From Reyranella sp. (GTDB lineage Bacteria; Pseudomonadota; Alphaproteobacteria; Reyranellales; Reyranellaceae), in assembly GCA_019750135.1 (NCBI GenBank), contig JAIEOV010000010.1:124001-188000 (forward strand): DNA of 64,000 nt. Direction: 5' to 3'. This document shows positions 52,584 through 60,960 of the stretch, in pieces; the stretch's first letter is position 1, and the number at the start of each line of letters is the position of its first letter. The notes under the pieces are model-generated. The model was not told the origin of the DNA and did no database searches. It worked only from the letters and a program-made list of their open reading frames with translations. Made by a program: the position numbers and the translations under genes.

Positions 52584-54011
52584 TCAGGCGGACCATATCA
52601 GGGCCGGCTCGCGGCCGTGCCAGTCGGTCACCTGCTGGTAGCGGTGCGCGGTGCGTAGCAGGCTGGCTTCGTCGAAAGGCCGGCCGATAAGTTGAAAAGC
52701 CGTCGGCAGGCCGTTCGAGGTGAAGCCGCAAGGCACGCTGAGCGCCGGAAGGCCGAGATAGTTGATGACCTTGGTGTTGCGCGTCAGCGACACGACCATG
52801 TCGAGATAGGCCTTGCCGGTACGCCCGGTGGTCTCGGCGATGGTCGGCACTGGAATCGGTATCACGGGCGCCAGGATCACGTCGGCCTTCGTGAACGCCG
52901 CCTTGGCGAAACTGCGCAGGTATGACCCACGCAGCTTGAGCGCGCGGATATAACTCGCCGCCGGAATGAAGAAGCCGGCATGCAGGCGATGGCCGACCTC
53001 GAACGTGTAGTCCACCTCGCGCGCCCGCAGCGTGGGCAGGTGATTGGCCGCCCCTTCCGACTTGATGACCAGCGGATGCAGCTCGGCCATTTCGTCGAGC
53101 AGATCGGCCGGCATCTCCACTTCCTCGACGGTGAAGCCGGTGCGCCGCAGATCCTCGGCGGCGCCATCCAAGGCGCGCGCCACCTCGGGATGCAGGCCGC
53201 TGTCGAAATAGCCGCGCGCCAGGCCGACGATCGGCAAAGGACGCGCGCTGTCGAGCGCCGCCTCGTAGTCTGGAACCGGAAGATCGAGCGTGCTGCTGTC
53301 CGCCGGATCCGCGCCGGCCAGAACGCCCAGCAGGCGGGCGCAGTCGCGTGCGGTGCGGGCCAGCGGCCCGACGATGTCGAAGGAGTGCGACATCGGCATC
53401 GCGCCGTACCGGCTGACGCGGCCGTTGGTCGGCATCAGCCCGACGACGCCCGATACATTGGCCGGACAGCGGATCGAACCACCGGTGTCCGAGCCCAGCG
53501 CGGCATGGACCATGCGGCTGCCGACCGCCACGCCCGAGCCGCTCGACGAGCCGCTCGGGATGTAATCGGGATTCCACGGATTGCGGCACTGCGGGTAGTT
53601 CGGATTGTAGCCGTGCGGACCCATCGCGAACTCGACCATGGCCAGCCGGCCGATCTCGAGGGCGCCGGCCCGGTCGAGCCGATGGAGCACGGTCGCCGTC
53701 TCGGCCGGACGCCAGTCGGCGCGCAGCTTGGAGCCGCAGGCCGACACGCGTCCGGCGCGGTAGTACATGTCCTTGTGCGCGAGCGGCACGCCGTGCAGGG
53801 GACCCATGCGCGCGCCAGCACGCTGCGCGGCGTCGGCTTCATCGGCTGCGGCGCGCGCGCCGCCGCGATCGACCTCGACGAAGCAGTTCAGCGTGCCGTC
53901 GAGATTCGCGATGCGATCGAGGCAGGCCTCGACGACGTCGCGGGCCGTGGTCTTGCCGGTGGCGATCGCATCGGCGGTATCGGTGAGGGTAGCGCGCGAC
54001 CAGTCAGTCAT
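52584..54011 (-). CDS. Amidase-signature enzyme (AtzE/GatA-like)
   Basis: A 475-residue amidase. Lys80 in PLAHKDMYY, the SSS loop at 155-157 (GSSSGSG) and Ser179 in GSDTGGSIRCPA form the Ser-cisSer-Lys triad with the spacing of GatA. The C-terminal half ends ALSVPCGFTSNGLPTAFQLIGRPFDE. ATG 54011 was chosen; the gene overlaps the 3' end of the DUF4089 gene upstream by 8 bases. That partnership is the AtzG-AtzE type known from cyanuric-acid catabolism, so a 1-carboxybiuret-like or other small amide is a plausible substrate. Confidence 0.9.
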   Translation of the reverse strand: MTDWSRATLTDTADAIATGKTTARDVVEACLDRIANLDGTLNCFVEVDRGGARAAADEADAAQRAGARMGPLHGVPLAHKDMYYRAGRVSACGSKLRADWRPAETATVLHRLDRAGALEIGRLAMVEFAMGPHGYNPNYPQCRNPWNPDYIPSGSSSGSGVAVGSRMVHAALGSDTGGSIRCPANVSGVVGLMPTNGRVSRYGAMPMSHSFDIVGPLARTARDCARLLGVLAGADPADSSTLDLPVPDYEAALDSARPLPIVGLARGYFDSGLHPEVARALDGAAEDLRRTGFTVEEVEMPADLLDEMAELHPLVIKSEGAANHLPTLRAREVDYTFEVGHRLHAGFFIPAASYIRALKLRGSYLRSFAKAAFTKADVILAPVIPIPVPTIAETTGRTGKAYLDMVVSLTRNTKVINYLGLPALSVPCGFTSNGLPTAFQLIGRPFDEASLLRTAHRYQQVTDWHGREPALIWSA

Positions 54012-54204
54012 GTTTCGGCGCCAGCGACAGCAGAGCGGCGCGGTAGTCGGACGGATCGACATCGAAGTCGACCTTGGCATCCACCTTCTCGATGGCGCGG
54101 CAAAGCTGCTCGAGCTCGATCGGCAGCTCCTCGATCCGAGCCGGTTCGAGTTTCAGCTGCGCATAGGCGTCGTTCATGACGCGAACCAGGTCGCTTTTGA
54201 TCAC
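54004..54204 (-). CDS. DUF4089 / AtzG-like small amidase subunit
   Basis: A 66-residue protein opening MIKSDLVRVMNDAYAQLKLEP. It continues with EELPIELEQLCRAIEKVDAKVDF and DVDPSDYRAALLSLAPK, the layout of AtzG/DUF4089, which resembles GatC. The start is GTG at 54204, with AAGGGA upstream. Its stop overlaps the amidase start, giving strong coupling. It probably stabilises the amidase as AtzG does AtzE. Confidence 0.8.
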   Translation of the reverse strand: MIKSDLVRVMNDAYAQLKLEPARIEELPIELEQLCRAIEKVDAKVDFDVDPSDYRAALLSLAPKHD

Positions 54205-54313
54205 GGCGGTCCCTTTCCTGTCGGCATCCCCGGCCGAGCGATTGTCGTGCCAATCGCCGGGTAGCCCGTATATCTTCCGGCGTCCTTCGAGCGTCCGATT
54301 ATGGAGGTGAGCC

Positions 54314-55534
54314 GTGCAGACAGAAACGCCAGACCAGAAGCTGCGGGCGAGAGCCGCCCGGGTCATCCCCGGCGGTATGTTCGGCCATCTGAACGCCAAC
54401 CGGCTGCCCGAAGGCTATCCGCAGTTCTTCGAGCGCGGCGACGGCTGCCATCTGTGGGACGTCAACGGCCGGCGCTACGTCGACTTCATGTGCAGCTGGG
54501 GGCCGATCGTGCTCGGCCATCACCATCCCGCAGTCACCGAGGCAGTGCAGCGCCAGATGGCCGCCGGTGACTGCCTCAACGGCCCGTCGGAGCGCATGGT
54601 CGAGCTGGCCGAGCGACTGGTGCGGCTCATCCCCCACGCCGACTGGGCGATGTTCTCCAAGAACGGAACCGATGCCACCACGACCTGCGTGACCTTGGCC
54701 CGCGCCGCCACCGGGCGGCGCAAGATCCTGGTCGCGCAGGGCGCCTATCACGGCGCCATTCCCTGGTGCACCCCCAACCCGCTCGGCGTCACCGCCGAGG
54801 ACCGCACCCATCTGCTGACCTTCACCTACAACGACGTCGGCAGCCTCGAGACCGCGGTCCAGCGCGCCGGCGACGACCTCGCCGGCATCCTGGTCTCGGC
54901 CTTCCGGCACGATTTCGGCTTCGACCAGGAGCTGCCCGATCCGCTGTTCGCCCGCCGCGTCCGCGAGCTGTGCGACGCCAGCAACGCCGCCCTCATCCTC
55001 GACGACGTCCGAGCCGGCTTCCGCCTGACCCTGCGCGGCAGCTGGGACCTCGTCGGCGTCCAGCCCGATCTCAGCGCCTGGAGCAAGGCGATCGCCAACG
55101 GCCATGCGCTGGCGGCGGTGACCGGAAACGACCGTTATCGCGAGGCCGCCTCGAAGATCTTCGTGACCGGCTCGTTCTGGTGCAGCGCGGTGTCGATGGC
55201 CGCCGCCGTGGCGACGCTCGACGAGCTCGAACGCACGGATGGGCCGGCACGCATGCGCGCGATGGGCCAGCGTCTGCGCGAGGGCATCGCGGCGCAGGCG
55301 GCCGCCGCCGGCATCGGTATCCGCCAGAGCGGCCCGCCGCAGATGCCGACGGTGTTGTTCGACGACGATCCCGACTGCGCCAAGGGCGCTCTCTTCACGC
55401 GCGAGGCGTTGAAGCGCGGGGTGTACATGCATCCCCGCCACAACATGTTCCTGTCGACCGCGCACACCGAGGCCGACATCGACTTCGCACTCGAGGCGAC
55501 GCAGGCGGCCTTCGACGTCGTCGCCGCGCGATGA
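54314..55534 (+). CDS. Class III PLP aminotransferase (glutamate-1-semialdehyde-mutase-like)
   Basis: A 406-residue fold-type I enzyme. VIPGGMFGHLNANRLPEGYP, FMCSWGPIVLGHHHPAV and LILDDVRAGFRL supply the PLP-pocket residues, and Lys258 in AWSKAIANGHALAAVTG forms the Schiff base. It resembles HemL-type enzymes but lies with catabolic genes, so a beta-amino-acid or amine transaminase or aminomutase role is as likely. GTG at 54314 follows GGAGGTGA. It is divergent from the DUF4089/amidase pair. Confidence 0.86.
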   Translation: MQTETPDQKLRARAARVIPGGMFGHLNANRLPEGYPQFFERGDGCHLWDVNGRRYVDFMCSWGPIVLGHHHPAVTEAVQRQMAAGDCLNGPSERMVELAERLVRLIPHADWAMFSKNGTDATTTCVTLARAATGRRKILVAQGAYHGAIPWCTPNPLGVTAEDRTHLLTFTYNDVGSLETAVQRAGDDLAGILVSAFRHDFGFDQELPDPLFARRVRELCDASNAALILDDVRAGFRLTLRGSWDLVGVQPDLSAWSKAIANGHALAAVTGNDRYREAASKIFVTGSFWCSAVSMAAAVATLDELERTDGPARMRAMGQRLREGIAAQAAAAGIGIRQSGPPQMPTVLFDDDPDCAKGALFTREALKRGVYMHPRHNMFLSTAHTEADIDFALEATQAAFDVVAAR

Positions 55535-56512
55535 TCAGTCGGCGCGGATGTTGGCGGCCTGGATGACCGCCTTCCAGCGGACGAGCTCGCTCTTGATGAG
55601 ATCGGTGTAGCCGGTCGCGCCCAGCGTGCCGGGCTTGACGCCGATCCTGGCGAAGGCCTCCTTCACCTGGGCGCTCTGCAGGGCCGTCACGATCTCCGTT
55701 TCCCAGCGCTTGGCGATCTCGGGCGGAATGCCGGACGCGGCCGAGAAGCCGAACCAGTTGGTCGCCACGACATCCGGGAAGCCGGCCTCGCGGAAGGTCG
55801 GCACGTCGGGCAACGACGGCGACCTCTCGTCCTCGCTCACCGCGAGCGGACGCATGCGTCCCGAATTGAAGTAGCCGATCGCCGTCGGCAGGCTTTCCAT
55901 CAGCGCCACGATCTGCCCGCCCATCAAGTCGTTCATCGCCGGCGCCGAGCCGCGATAGGGGACGTGGGTGAACGGCATGTCGGCCGATCGCGCGAGCAGT
56001 TGGCCCACGAGATGATTCATCGTGCCGTTGCCGCCCGAGCCGTAGGTGATCTCGCCGGGCCGGCTGCGCGCCAGCTGGACGAGCTGCTGGACGGTCGTGA
56101 CGCTCGAGCCTCCGTTGACGGCGAGCACGCTGGGGAACGTGCCGACCAGGTGGATATGCGTGAAGTCGGCCAGCGGGTCGTAGGGCACGTCCTTGTAGAG
56201 GACGGGCCCGATGCCGTGCGACGCGGCGCTCGACATCATGACGATGTGGGTGTCGCCCTTCGCCTTGGCGACGATGTCGGCGCCCAGCAGGCCGCCGGCG
56301 CCGGGCTTGTTCTCGACGACGATCGGCTGGCCGAGCCGATTGCCGAAATACTCGGCCAGTGTGCGAGACAGGATGTCCGCCGCGCCCGCCGGCGGGAAGT
56401 TGACGATCCAGCGAATCGGCTTGGACGGCCAGGGCGTTTGCGCCCGCAGGATGCCGGGAGCGGCAAGAGCCGAGATTGACGCGAGAGCCGAGAAGCGTCG
56501 GCGGGAAAGCAT
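55535..56512 (-). CDS. TctC/Bug-family tripartite tricarboxylate transporter binding protein
   Basis: A 325-residue exported solute-binding protein. A signal peptide covers 1-24 (LASISALAAPGILRAQ), then WPSKPIRWIVNFPPAGAADILSR and NKPGAGGLLGADIVAKA. TLGATGYTDLIKSELVRWK ends it. This is the Bug family that binds carboxylates. No TctA/TctB membrane genes are present, so it works with distant ones or as a sensor. It converges on the aminotransferase with abutting ends (55534/55535). Confidence 0.92.
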   Translation of the reverse strand: MLSRRRFSALASISALAAPGILRAQTPWPSKPIRWIVNFPPAGAADILSRTLAEYFGNRLGQPIVVENKPGAGGLLGADIVAKAKGDTHIVMMSSAASHGIGPVLYKDVPYDPLADFTHIHLVGTFPSVLAVNGGSSVTTVQQLVQLARSRPGEITYGSGGNGTMNHLVGQLLARSADMPFTHVPYRGSAPAMNDLMGGQIVALMESLPTAIGYFNSGRMRPLAVSEDERSPSLPDVPTFREAGFPDVVATNWFGFSAASGIPPEIAKRWETEIVTALQSAQVKEAFARIGVKPGTLGATGYTDLIKSELVRWKAVIQAANIRAD

Positions 56513-56547
56513 GGATCGTTTCCTTCGAAAGCTAGGAAAGGTGGCAG

Positions 56548-56600
56548 GCGTATTGCAACATGCGTGTCGCCACGCGCGTATTGCAACATGCGTGCCGCCA
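56548..56600. repeat. Tandem 25-bp direct repeat in a divergent promoter region
   Basis: Two 25-base copies (56548-56572 and 56576-56600) differ by one base and share TATTGCAACATGCGTG. Their period is 28 bases. Each copy holds a TTGCAA with a possible weak dyad. They lie between tctC and the amidohydrolase and look like tandem operator sites. Confidence 0.75.
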
Positions 56601-56619
56601 AACAGAAAGAGAGCCGGTG

Positions 56620-57864
56620 ATGGATTTTGATCTCGTGCTGCGCAATGTGCGCCTTCCCGACAGCAAGGCGGACCAGCCGGCCGTGGATATCGGGGTGAAG
56701 GACGGGCGCATCGCGGCCATCGGCGCCGGGCTCGGCGGCACCGCGAAGGAAGAAGCGCAAGCCGGCAACCGTCTGGTCTGCTCGGGCTTCGTCGAGACGC
56801 ACATCCATCTCGACAAGTCCTGCATCCTCGGGCGTTGCGACCACGAGAGGAAGCGCTTCCCGCATCTCGCGATGGAGCGGACGTCGGCCGTCAAGCACAC
56901 CTTCACCGTCGAGGACGTGACCGAACGCGCCGGCGGCACGCTCGAGAAGTGCATCTCGCACGGCGCCACGCGCATGCGCACCCATGTCGAGGTCGATCCC
57001 AAGGTCGGCTTGCGCGGCCTGGAAGGCGTGAAAGCCCTGATCGACCGCTACAAGTGGGCGATCGACCTCGAGATCTGCGTCATGCCGCAGGAGGGTCTGA
57101 CCAACAATCCCGGCACCGACGAGCTCATGGTCGCCGCCCTCGAGAACGGCGCGACCGTTGTCGGCGCGGCGCCGAACTACGACACCGACCGGCCGGCTCA
57201 GATCCGCCGTGTCTTCGAGATGGCGCGCGAGTTCGACGTCGATATCGACATGCATCTCGACAGCGGCGCTTCGGCCGAGGAGCTCGACACGCTGCTGGTC
57301 TGCGAGCTCACCGAGAAATACGGCTGGGGCGGCCGGGTCGCCATCGGCCATGTGTCGAAGCTGGCATCGATGCCCCAGCCCGAGATGGACAAGGTGGCCA
57401 AGCGGATGGCCGACGCCGGCGTCGCCCTCACGGTGCTGACGGCGACCGATCTCTATCTCGGCGGCCGGCACACCGACCACAACGTGCCGCGCAACGTCGT
57501 CGACGCCAACCGGCTCGCCGAGCAGGGCGTGCTCTGCTCCATCGCCTCGAACAACATCCTCAATCCCTTCACGCCGTTCGGCGACGGCCAGCTGCTGCGC
57601 CAGGTCAACATGCAGGCCATCGTCACCCAGCGCGGCACCGACGCCGAGGTGCGCGCGGCCTGGGACATGACGACCTCATCCGCCGCGCGCCTGATGGGCC
57701 TGAAGGACTACGGCATCGCCGTCGGCGCTCCCGCCGATCTCGTCGTCCTCGACGCGCCCGATCCGGTGACGGCATTGCGCACGGTGGCGCCGGTGCTGAT
57801 GGCGTATAAGCGCGGCCGACGGACGGTCACGCGCGAGCCGGTGCAGTTGCACAAGCCGACGTGA
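56620..57864 (+). CDS. Cytosine-deaminase-like amidohydrolase
   Basis: A 414-residue metal-dependent amidohydrolase. FVETHIHLDKSCIL holds the HxH site, then THVEVDP, MHLDSGASAEELDTLL and AIGHVSKLA with the later zinc ligands. The last ligand is probably the Asn/Asp near SIASNNILNPF, which in CodA-type enzymes is an Asp. VGAPADLVVLDAPD is the composite-domain tail. ATG at 56620 was preferred over 56560, which lies in the direct repeats. It probably deaminates a pyrimidine-like or creatinine-like ring. Confidence 0.84.
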   Translation: MDFDLVLRNVRLPDSKADQPAVDIGVKDGRIAAIGAGLGGTAKEEAQAGNRLVCSGFVETHIHLDKSCILGRCDHERKRFPHLAMERTSAVKHTFTVEDVTERAGGTLEKCISHGATRMRTHVEVDPKVGLRGLEGVKALIDRYKWAIDLEICVMPQEGLTNNPGTDELMVAALENGATVVGAAPNYDTDRPAQIRRVFEMAREFDVDIDMHLDSGASAEELDTLLVCELTEKYGWGGRVAIGHVSKLASMPQPEMDKVAKRMADAGVALTVLTATDLYLGGRHTDHNVPRNVVDANRLAEQGVLCSIASNNILNPFTPFGDGQLLRQVNMQAIVTQRGTDAEVRAAWDMTTSSAARLMGLKDYGIAVGAPADLVVLDAPDPVTALRTVAPVLMAYKRGRRTVTREPVQLHKPT

Positions 57865-57867
57865 ACA

Positions 57868-57896
57868 CTTCCTCCCCAGCTTCGCTGGGGAGGAAG
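57868..57896. terminator. Hairpin between convergent genes
   Basis: CTTCCTCCCCAGC/GCTGGGGAGGAAG, 13 bp with a 3-base loop, perfectly paired, between the amidohydrolase and the UPF0114 gene. It can serve both strands. The core recurs at 29483-29514. Confidence 0.75.
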
Positions 57897-57904
57897 CGCT
57901 GAGC

Positions 57905-58486
57905 TCAGTGATGCCCGCCCTTGGGCACCGCGCCGGTCTGCTGCGAGATCCAGTCGACGATGGCGATGCCGATGGCCGACAGGATGAACAGGCCGTGGAT
58001 GATCGACTGCCACATGATACCGGCCTCGGTGAGGGAGGCGTTGGGCCGGCCGAGCTGGCCGGCCTCGATGAAGGTCCGAAGCAGGTGGATCGACGAGATG
58101 CCGATGATGGCCATGGCCAGCTTGATCTTGAGCACGCTGGCATTGACGTGGCTCAGCCACTCCGGCTGGTCGGGGTGCTTGTTCAGCTCCATGCGCGACA
58201 CGAAGGTCTCGTAGCCGCCGACGATCACCATGATCAGCAGGTTCGAGATCATCACCACGTCGATCAGGCCCAGCACGATCAGCATGGCCTGCTGCTCGGT
58301 GACGCCTGGACTCTCCATGACGAGGTGGATCAGCTCCTTGAGGAACAGATAGACATAGACCATCTGGGCGACGATCAGGCCAAGGTAGAGCGGCAGCTGC
58401 AGCCAGCGCGAGGCGAAGATGAACCGCGGGATCGGGCGCAAGCCGCGCGGATCGCGGCCGTTCTCGGCATTGGCAACAGTCGTCAT
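57905..58486 (-). CDS. UPF0114 (YqhA-like) membrane protein
   Basis: A 193-residue membrane protein with four helices (about 28-50, 68-90, 118-140 and 160-182). IDVVMISNLLIMVIVGGYETFVSRM and the late LKIKLAMAIIGISSIHLLRTFIE are UPF0114 signatures. Function unknown. It ends at the shared hairpin at 57868-57896. Confidence 0.9.
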   Translation of the reverse strand: MTTVANAENGRDPRGLRPIPRFIFASRWLQLPLYLGLIVAQMVYVYLFLKELIHLVMESPGVTEQQAMLIVLGLIDVVMISNLLIMVIVGGYETFVSRMELNKHPDQPEWLSHVNASVLKIKLAMAIIGISSIHLLRTFIEAGQLGRPNASLTEAGIMWQSIIHGLFILSAIGIAIVDWISQQTGAVPKGGHH

Positions 58487-58565
58487 GGAGGTCCTGTGAA
58501 ATGAGACCGGGACCGCGGCCGCAGCCCCTGTGAAGTCTTATGCCGAGGCCGACGCAGAACCCAAG

Positions 58566-59160
58566 TTACGGTTCTGTGGATTTCGCGGATAACAACGCCG
58601 CAGGGCCCGCGCCGACAGGCTCGCCGCCGTCCAGGTCGGCAACGGCCACGGGCAGGGTGACCTCGAAGCGGGCGCCGCCTGGGGCGGTTGGCGGCCCGTA
58701 TGGTGCCGTTCATCTCGGTCACGATCCGCCGGCAGATGCGGAGCCCCAGTCCCGTTCCCTTACCGTGCGGCTTGGTGGTGGCGAATTGAACAGTTGCGGC
58801 AGGATGTGCGACGGGATGCCGGGGCCGCTGTCGGCAACCGCGATCTGCAGCTTATCGCCGTCGGCACCAGGAAGCCCGTGCGGTCGATCAGGAACGGGTA
58901 CTCGTTCGTCCCGTGGGTGGTGCCGCGATACGACGATGCGCAGGCGCCGCGTCGCGATCTGGTCGACGACGCGGCGTGTTCCTCGAAGCTCACGAAGACG
59001 CCGGGCTCGCCGAAGTCGCGCGCGCCGCGCGCCAGGAACTCGACGCCGAACATCGTCTTGCCGGCACCCGCGCCACCGCAGACCAGCGACGACCGGTTCC
59101 TCGGCGGGCCACCATTGGTGATCTGGTCGAGGCCGCGAGAGTGCGAACGACGGACGAATA
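58566..59160 (-). pseudogene. Composite remnant of a KaiC-like ATPase and a histidine kinase
   Basis: Minus-strand reading gives, in order, a KaiC start (GLDQITNGG, GGAGAGKTMFGVEFLA, EPGVFVSFEE) and then a jump to IATRRLRIV. A frameshift leads to YRGTTHGTNEYPFLID, which is the end of the first KaiC domain. Next comes a fused histidine-kinase tail: AVADSGPGIPSHILPQLF, then in a second frame TTKPHGKGTGLGLRICRRI and in a third GGARFEVTLPVAVADL, with a stop at 58566-58568. At least three frame changes and two internal deletions make it non-functional. Confidence 0.75.
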
Positions 59161-59460
59161 TAGGCGATTCGAAGAGCACCGATCGAAGCGTTTCGTGCAC
59201 CCTGCTGACGACCGCGCGGTGGATGGCGAAGAGGCCGCGAGCCGGCCGATTTGCACTACTCCAGGTTACGTCCTGCTCTCCGAACAGGACTCGTCACCGT
59301 CAAGGACGACAATGCCGTAGCGCTGCGGCCTCGATTCTTTGAGGCGATCCGCGTTCCCGCCGGGCGCCGTCCGGAAGTTGCCAAGGGCTACCACCGCATT
59401 CGCCTGACCGGTCAGGCACGTCATCAGCCCGCGGCAAGAGCTCATCGACATATATACAAC
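59161..59460. other. Stretch with no recognisable gene
   Basis: About 300 bases between the KaiC remnant and the ferritin-like gene. Short open frames on both strands show no family motif, and a 68-codon minus frame lacks recognisable similarity. It may be decayed coding DNA. The last 60 bases before 59519 become A+T-rich and may carry the promoter of the next operon (GTGACA near 59467, then TACCAT). Confidence 0.4.
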
Positions 59461-59518
59461 CATAGGTGACAATCCTTGTATTTTGTACTACCATATCCCT
59501 TGGGGATGGGGGTGACAC

Positions 59519-60919
59519 ATGTTCAAGCCGAAAGGCGGGAGGTCTTACACGTGGGCTCGCGTGGCGACGCCCCAGGCGGCGCACGCCATGGCCATGCAGC
59601 CATTGGCCGCCACGCCCCATCCGTCTTTTCGCGCCGCCCTGGCGTCGGTCGGCGTGCCGACGACGAACAAATCCCCGGAGGAAGAGCTCGTCGATCTGTT
59701 GCAGGACGCCGCCGAGATCGAACACGGCCTGATGCTGCAGTACCTGTATGCGGCCTATTCGGCGAAATCACAGGTCATCAAGGGTGCGTTGCGGACGATC
59801 GCGATCGAGGAGATGGGACATTTCCTCAGCGTGCAGAACCTGCTGATCGCGTGCGGCGCCGCACCCTATTTCGGTCGCGCCCATTGGGGAGACCCCTCGC
59901 CGTTCCAGCCGTACAGCTTCAAGCTCGAGTCCCTGTCGATCGGCTCGCTCGCCAAGTACGCCATCGGCGAAATGCCCGATCCGGACCAGGTCGCCCAGGG
60001 CATCAAGGCCGACCTGCCGACCATCATGAACGAAGCCGACACCGCGGCCGGCGCGCCCGTGGCCTCTCATCGGGTCGGGCTTCTCTATGCCAAGATCTAT
60101 TGGCTGCTCAGGGACGATGATCAGCCGCTCGCCGATCCAGCCAAGGAACCCTGGCTGGGGTTCCCAGTCGGCAGCATGGCAGCGACACCGGACCTCAAGG
60201 GGCGGCACGTTCGCGGCGACGTCGTCGCCGACATCGGCGACAGGAATGCGCTGCCCGAGCACTGGATCGGCAACTACACCAGCGTGATCGTCGCGCCGAT
60301 CTCGGGTCGAGAGAGCGCACGGAAGGCGATTGCACGGATTGCCGCGCAAGGCGAAGGCTTCGCCAACACGCCCCAATCCCATTTCGAGCGCCTTGTCGAA
60401 GCATGGCGGATCGCCCATGCGTCGCCGGATTTCGCTCTTCCGGCCGCGACCAACCCGCACCTGGGACACGGGACTGGTGAGGAGATCGCCTCGGTCCTTG
60501 GCCGTCGGTTCGCCGGGCTGAGCGACGGCCTCTACAAGCTCGTGCTGCTGTGCACGGCCGCGAACCTGCTGCTGCCTGCCGGGATGGCTGCCGCCATCCG
60601 GCGCCAGCCCGCGCGAGCCGCCATCATGGCCATGCGCGAAGGCCTCGGGGCGGTGGCGACGGTGCTCACGACGCTTCCGCTCCGTGACGGCAGCGACACG
60701 CCCGTCTGTGGCCTGCCGTTCTCGCCCTCGCCGGCGGAGGTGGAGCCGCAGCTCGCGGCGATCATCGCCAGCGCCAGGGCGTCGGCCATGGAAATGCATG
60801 CGCTCATCGAGAGCATCGGCCAGGCCGACGATTCCGGCGCGCTCGCCGGAGTCGCCGAGAGCATCGGTGCCACGCTCGATAACGAAATCATGCCGCTCCT
60901 CGAATCGTTGCCGGTGTGA
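59519..60919 (+). CDS. Ferritin-like protein, VioB / iminophenylpyruvate-dimer-synthase type
   Basis: A 466-residue protein whose N-terminal half is a ferritin-like four-helix domain. Glu68 in AAEIEHGLMLQYLYAAYS and Glu98-xx-His101 in IAIEEMGHFLSVQNLL would bind a diiron or single-iron centre. The same layout is found in the N-terminal region of VioB and in related proteins linked to tryptophan-derived pigments. No signal peptide is seen. It is followed after 41 bases by the LodA-like gene, and the tight order suggests one operon. The enzyme activity is unproven; it may process the LodA product or protect against peroxide. Confidence 0.75.
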   Translation: MFKPKGGRSYTWARVATPQAAHAMAMQPLAATPHPSFRAALASVGVPTTNKSPEEELVDLLQDAAEIEHGLMLQYLYAAYSAKSQVIKGALRTIAIEEMGHFLSVQNLLIACGAAPYFGRAHWGDPSPFQPYSFKLESLSIGSLAKYAIGEMPDPDQVAQGIKADLPTIMNEADTAAGAPVASHRVGLLYAKIYWLLRDDDQPLADPAKEPWLGFPVGSMAATPDLKGRHVRGDVVADIGDRNALPEHWIGNYTSVIVAPISGRESARKAIARIAAQGEGFANTPQSHFERLVEAWRIAHASPDFALPAATNPHLGHGTGEEIASVLGRRFAGLSDGLYKLVLLCTAANLLLPAGMAAAIRRQPARAAIMAMREGLGAVATVLTTLPLRDGSDTPVCGLPFSPSPAEVEPQLAAIIASARASAMEMHALIESIGQADDSGALAGVAESIGATLDNEIMPLLESLPV

Positions 60920-60960
60920 TCTGCATCACCGCTCTTTCGCCATCGCAATTGGGGGCAACA

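Noticed and set aside
56548..56600. CRISPR-like repeat
   Set aside because: Only two copies with a 3-base gap and no spacers; a tandem operator fits better.
59161..59460. Candidate response-regulator remnant on the minus strand
   Set aside because: A PQRYGIVVLDGDE stretch recalls receiver domains, but there is no phospho-acceptor context or other motif, so no call was made.
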